Shown: in pieces, positions 61,908 to 64,000 of the stretch
Layout: each line of letters begins with the position of its first letter
Position numbering within the stretch: position 1 is the first letter of the stretch
Assembly (NCBI GenBank): GCA_017562135.1
Contig: QEYB01000713.1
Span: 124,001 to 188,000 of the forward strand
Origin: Dipylidium caninum
Lineage: Eukaryota; Platyhelminthes; Cestoda; Cyclophyllidea; Dipylidiidae
DNA length: 64,000 nucleotides
Direction of reading: 5' to 3'
The notes under the pieces: generated by a model
What the model was told of the DNA's origin: nothing
Database searches by the model: none
What the model saw: the letters and a program-made list of their open reading frames with translations, nothing else
Made by a program: the position numbers and the translations under genes

Positions 61908-61959
61908 GGGTGAGCGGATGAGTGGGTGAGTGGGTGAGTGGGTGAGTGGGTGAGCGAGT
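61908..61959. repeat. 8-base minisatellite (GAGTGGGT)n
   Basis: About six octamer units of GAGTGGGT with GAGCGGAT/GAGCGAGT variants at the ends. G-rich on the plus strand. Confidence 0.85.
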
Positions 61960-64000
61960 GGAGTGTGAAGGGCAGAGGAAGACAGTGACAGACGAGTGGT
62001 AAGAGGCAGGGGAAGGAGGAGAAGAAAGAGGGGCTAATGTCGTGGACCATTCGGGACGATGAAATGTTTCGGACTCAGTGAACCGCCTTCAGTAGACAGC
62101 GATGGGGGATAGTTGGGAGAGGGTGAGTTTGAAGGAGAGGGATGGTGACAGGCGAAAGACGAGGGGAAGGAGGAGTGGAATGATGGAGCGAGGCAGTGAA
62201 TGAACGAGGTGGGTTGAAGAAGCGAGGTAGTATAAGCGGATGGAGGTCTGGGAATGAAGCTGGGATCAGTCGAATTATCAGCACCCCCATTTGATACATA
62301 AGGTTATCCGCCCACCCAGTCGCTAATCCAACCTTCTGCACCCACATTCATCACCCGAACAGGAAGAGGCCCAAATACACGGCATGTTTGTTTACACAGT
62401 CCTGTCGGCGATGAGAAACAAAGCACCCGGTAAATGAACGGTTGCCTTGCCAATGCGCCCATGTCCACCAGTCGAGGCAACCGCCTGTCGCGACCGCTCT
62501 GCTCCAGCTGCTTGGGGTGGAAACGTTGAGAAATGACCAGATCCTGTCCCAGGTGCTCCTCTCCTGTCAGCCGAGTCCCAAATTCCCCTTTAAGTAAACA
62601 TCCAACGTGTGGGTGTGTGTGTGCACAAGGGGCTAAGCCAAATAGCGGGTGGGAGGGAGCTTCATGCCGACTGAAGCCTGAGTTATGGGCTGTTAAATGA
62701 TGTCTCCCGTCTGGACAGTTGGTTAACCAAGGGGTCAAGGGACTACAACAACAACAAAAACAACAACGATCAGGGTAATGAATATCGGATGAGCAGATGG
62801 AGTCGAAACATGGTACTTTCAGAGCCAACTTCCGTGTATTAGAAAAAGGTCCACGAAGGCAGGTGGAAATGAGGGATGGACCGGACCGTGGTTAGTCCGC
62901 CGGCCTCTCTCGCCTGGTGGAGAGAGTCAGACGGATGAAGGAGGAGACGACGAAGGCAAAAGACTGTCGAACTTCCGCCAGGCGCCATCAGTTTCACGCG
63001 TCTTGGTTTGGCGGCCTTCCAACGAAGCATATTTACACACGAACACTTATAGATGGACGATTTAAGTGGTCTTTACTCGACCTCTTCCACTTTCTGTCCC
63101 CATGTTGGGGACATTGTTTTCGTAATTTCCAAAAAACACCAATATTTACCGGGAGATCGCTATGCTCACTGAGGAAATCCACGCACATTACATACTCGGG
63201 CCACTCTTTCCTCTCCCTTCTACTTCCCAACCCAAAGACGGCCGCCACAATTGTGTTCTGGGATTTTACCCCACCGCCATGCCAACGGCCTCGTATGCGC
63301 TCAGCAAAAACCAAATCGGGAGGAGACAGGGCACCGCCTGCGGGAACAGCAACAGCGACAACCACCGGGACGTGTGACACGGGAATGGGCAAAACAACAT
63401 CAGCGCCAATATCCGCAACCCCCGCTTGGCCACTGTGATGTGAAGGTGGACTGTTTTCGCACCGCCTCGAGTCTCAGAGAATGCCACACAAACTGCGCGC
63501 TGTATTCGCTCCTCCAACTGGAACACGCAATTTCAGAAATTTGAGATGCGCCCTCACCACCTCCTCTTTCGGCAGGGTGGGATCTGTGAGCAGAAAGCCC
63601 GGTAAAACGATATTCCTTAATTGCGCATTTCACTACACCCTGACACCGTGTCACCCACGTTGTCCCACGGGGAAGCGTGCAACTCGTTTGACGGGAACAG
63701 TCGTCCCACCGAGGGCGAAATCATGAGAGGAGGTATCCGCCTGTCATGCCACAAAAAACTCGTTAGTCTCAAGGCAGCAGTCATCGTCCAGGCGTGAGAG
63801 CCGACGTGCCCGAGGCGAAATTACAGGTTTTCTTCCCTCCTCTCTCCTATAATGACGACTTTCATACTGCGTAGGTCGCCAATTGCCCTTTCACTCCCCT
63901 TTTTTCAGGATTTTGTGGACCCTAATCCTAGAGTCACGTGGTCGTAAATGTGAAGTGGATCTTACATCAAAAGTAGGAGGAAGACCGACCCTCCGCTTGA

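Larger units (their letters stand above)
48480..64000. other. GC/CpG-rich region without recognised protein genes
   Basis: Compared with the first 48 kb this part is GC- and CpG-rich, with many simple pyrimidine or purine tracts. Long open frames exist on both strands (for example 62304-62828 minus, 62917-63438 plus, 60742-61482 plus). They overlap each other, follow local base composition or simple repeats, and show no family motif, so I do not call them genes. It most resembles regulatory flank or a large intron of a gene outside the window. Confidence 0.5.

Noticed and set aside
62304..62828. 174-residue minus-strand open frame
   Set aside because: No motif, no splice-supported context, and composition like its surroundings.
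62917..63438. 173-residue plus-strand open frame
   Set aside because: Overlapped by similar-length frames on the other strand and without family resemblance. GC-rich DNA yields such frames by chance.

Overview
The window is animal nuclear DNA. Genes are split into short exons with GT-AG introns, and long gene-poor stretches lie between them. Family content, serine-rich inserts and moderate GC fit a flatworm, most likely a cestode. That assignment is an inference; no sequence comparison was possible.

Region 1 (about 0.4-35.5 kb, minus strand) is one large gene for a TRPM-family cation channel. Read from high to low coordinates, 24 exons give the N-terminal TRPM homology regions (30.9-11.1 kb), a very long inserted linker (10.7-5.1 kb), S1-S6 with the pore and the TRP helix (5.1-2.5 kb), and a C-terminal tail with a coiled coil (2.5-0.47 kb). 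Reading-frame phase agrees at every junction, provided one extra base is discounted in each of two homopolymer runs (12120-12123 and 10876-10881). Three further exon candidates were found at 35.2-35.5, 22.3-22.4 and 13.6 kb. The extreme N-terminus and one conserved homology segment between 15.1 and 12.8 kb were not located. The channel looks like the TRPM1/3/6/7 type. No kinase or Nudix domain is seen.

Region 2 (35.5-43.2 kb) is AT-rich and holds no convincing gene. It contains one exon-like island on the plus strand (36.8 kb) and a GC-rich island (42.2-43.2 kb) that may be a decayed retroelement.

Region 3 (43.3-47.3 kb, minus strand) holds two compact two-exon genes: EMG1/NEP1, the 18S rRNA pseudouridine N1-methyltransferase (237 aa, complete), and a rhodopsin-like GPCR (342 aa, complete) resembling invertebrate FMRFamide-type peptide receptors.

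Region 4 (about 48.3-64 kb) is clearly more GC- and CpG-rich. It starts with a promoter-like block of three CCAAT boxes and a bZIP site. No recognisable protein gene was found in it. It holds homeodomain-site and RFX X-box motifs, a GC-box cluster next to a strong-context ATG (58.2 kb), long polypyrimidine tracts and minisatellites. It looks like the regulatory flank of a gene outside the window. The three recognised genes do not form a pathway: one ion channel, one ribosome-biogenesis enzyme and one receptor.
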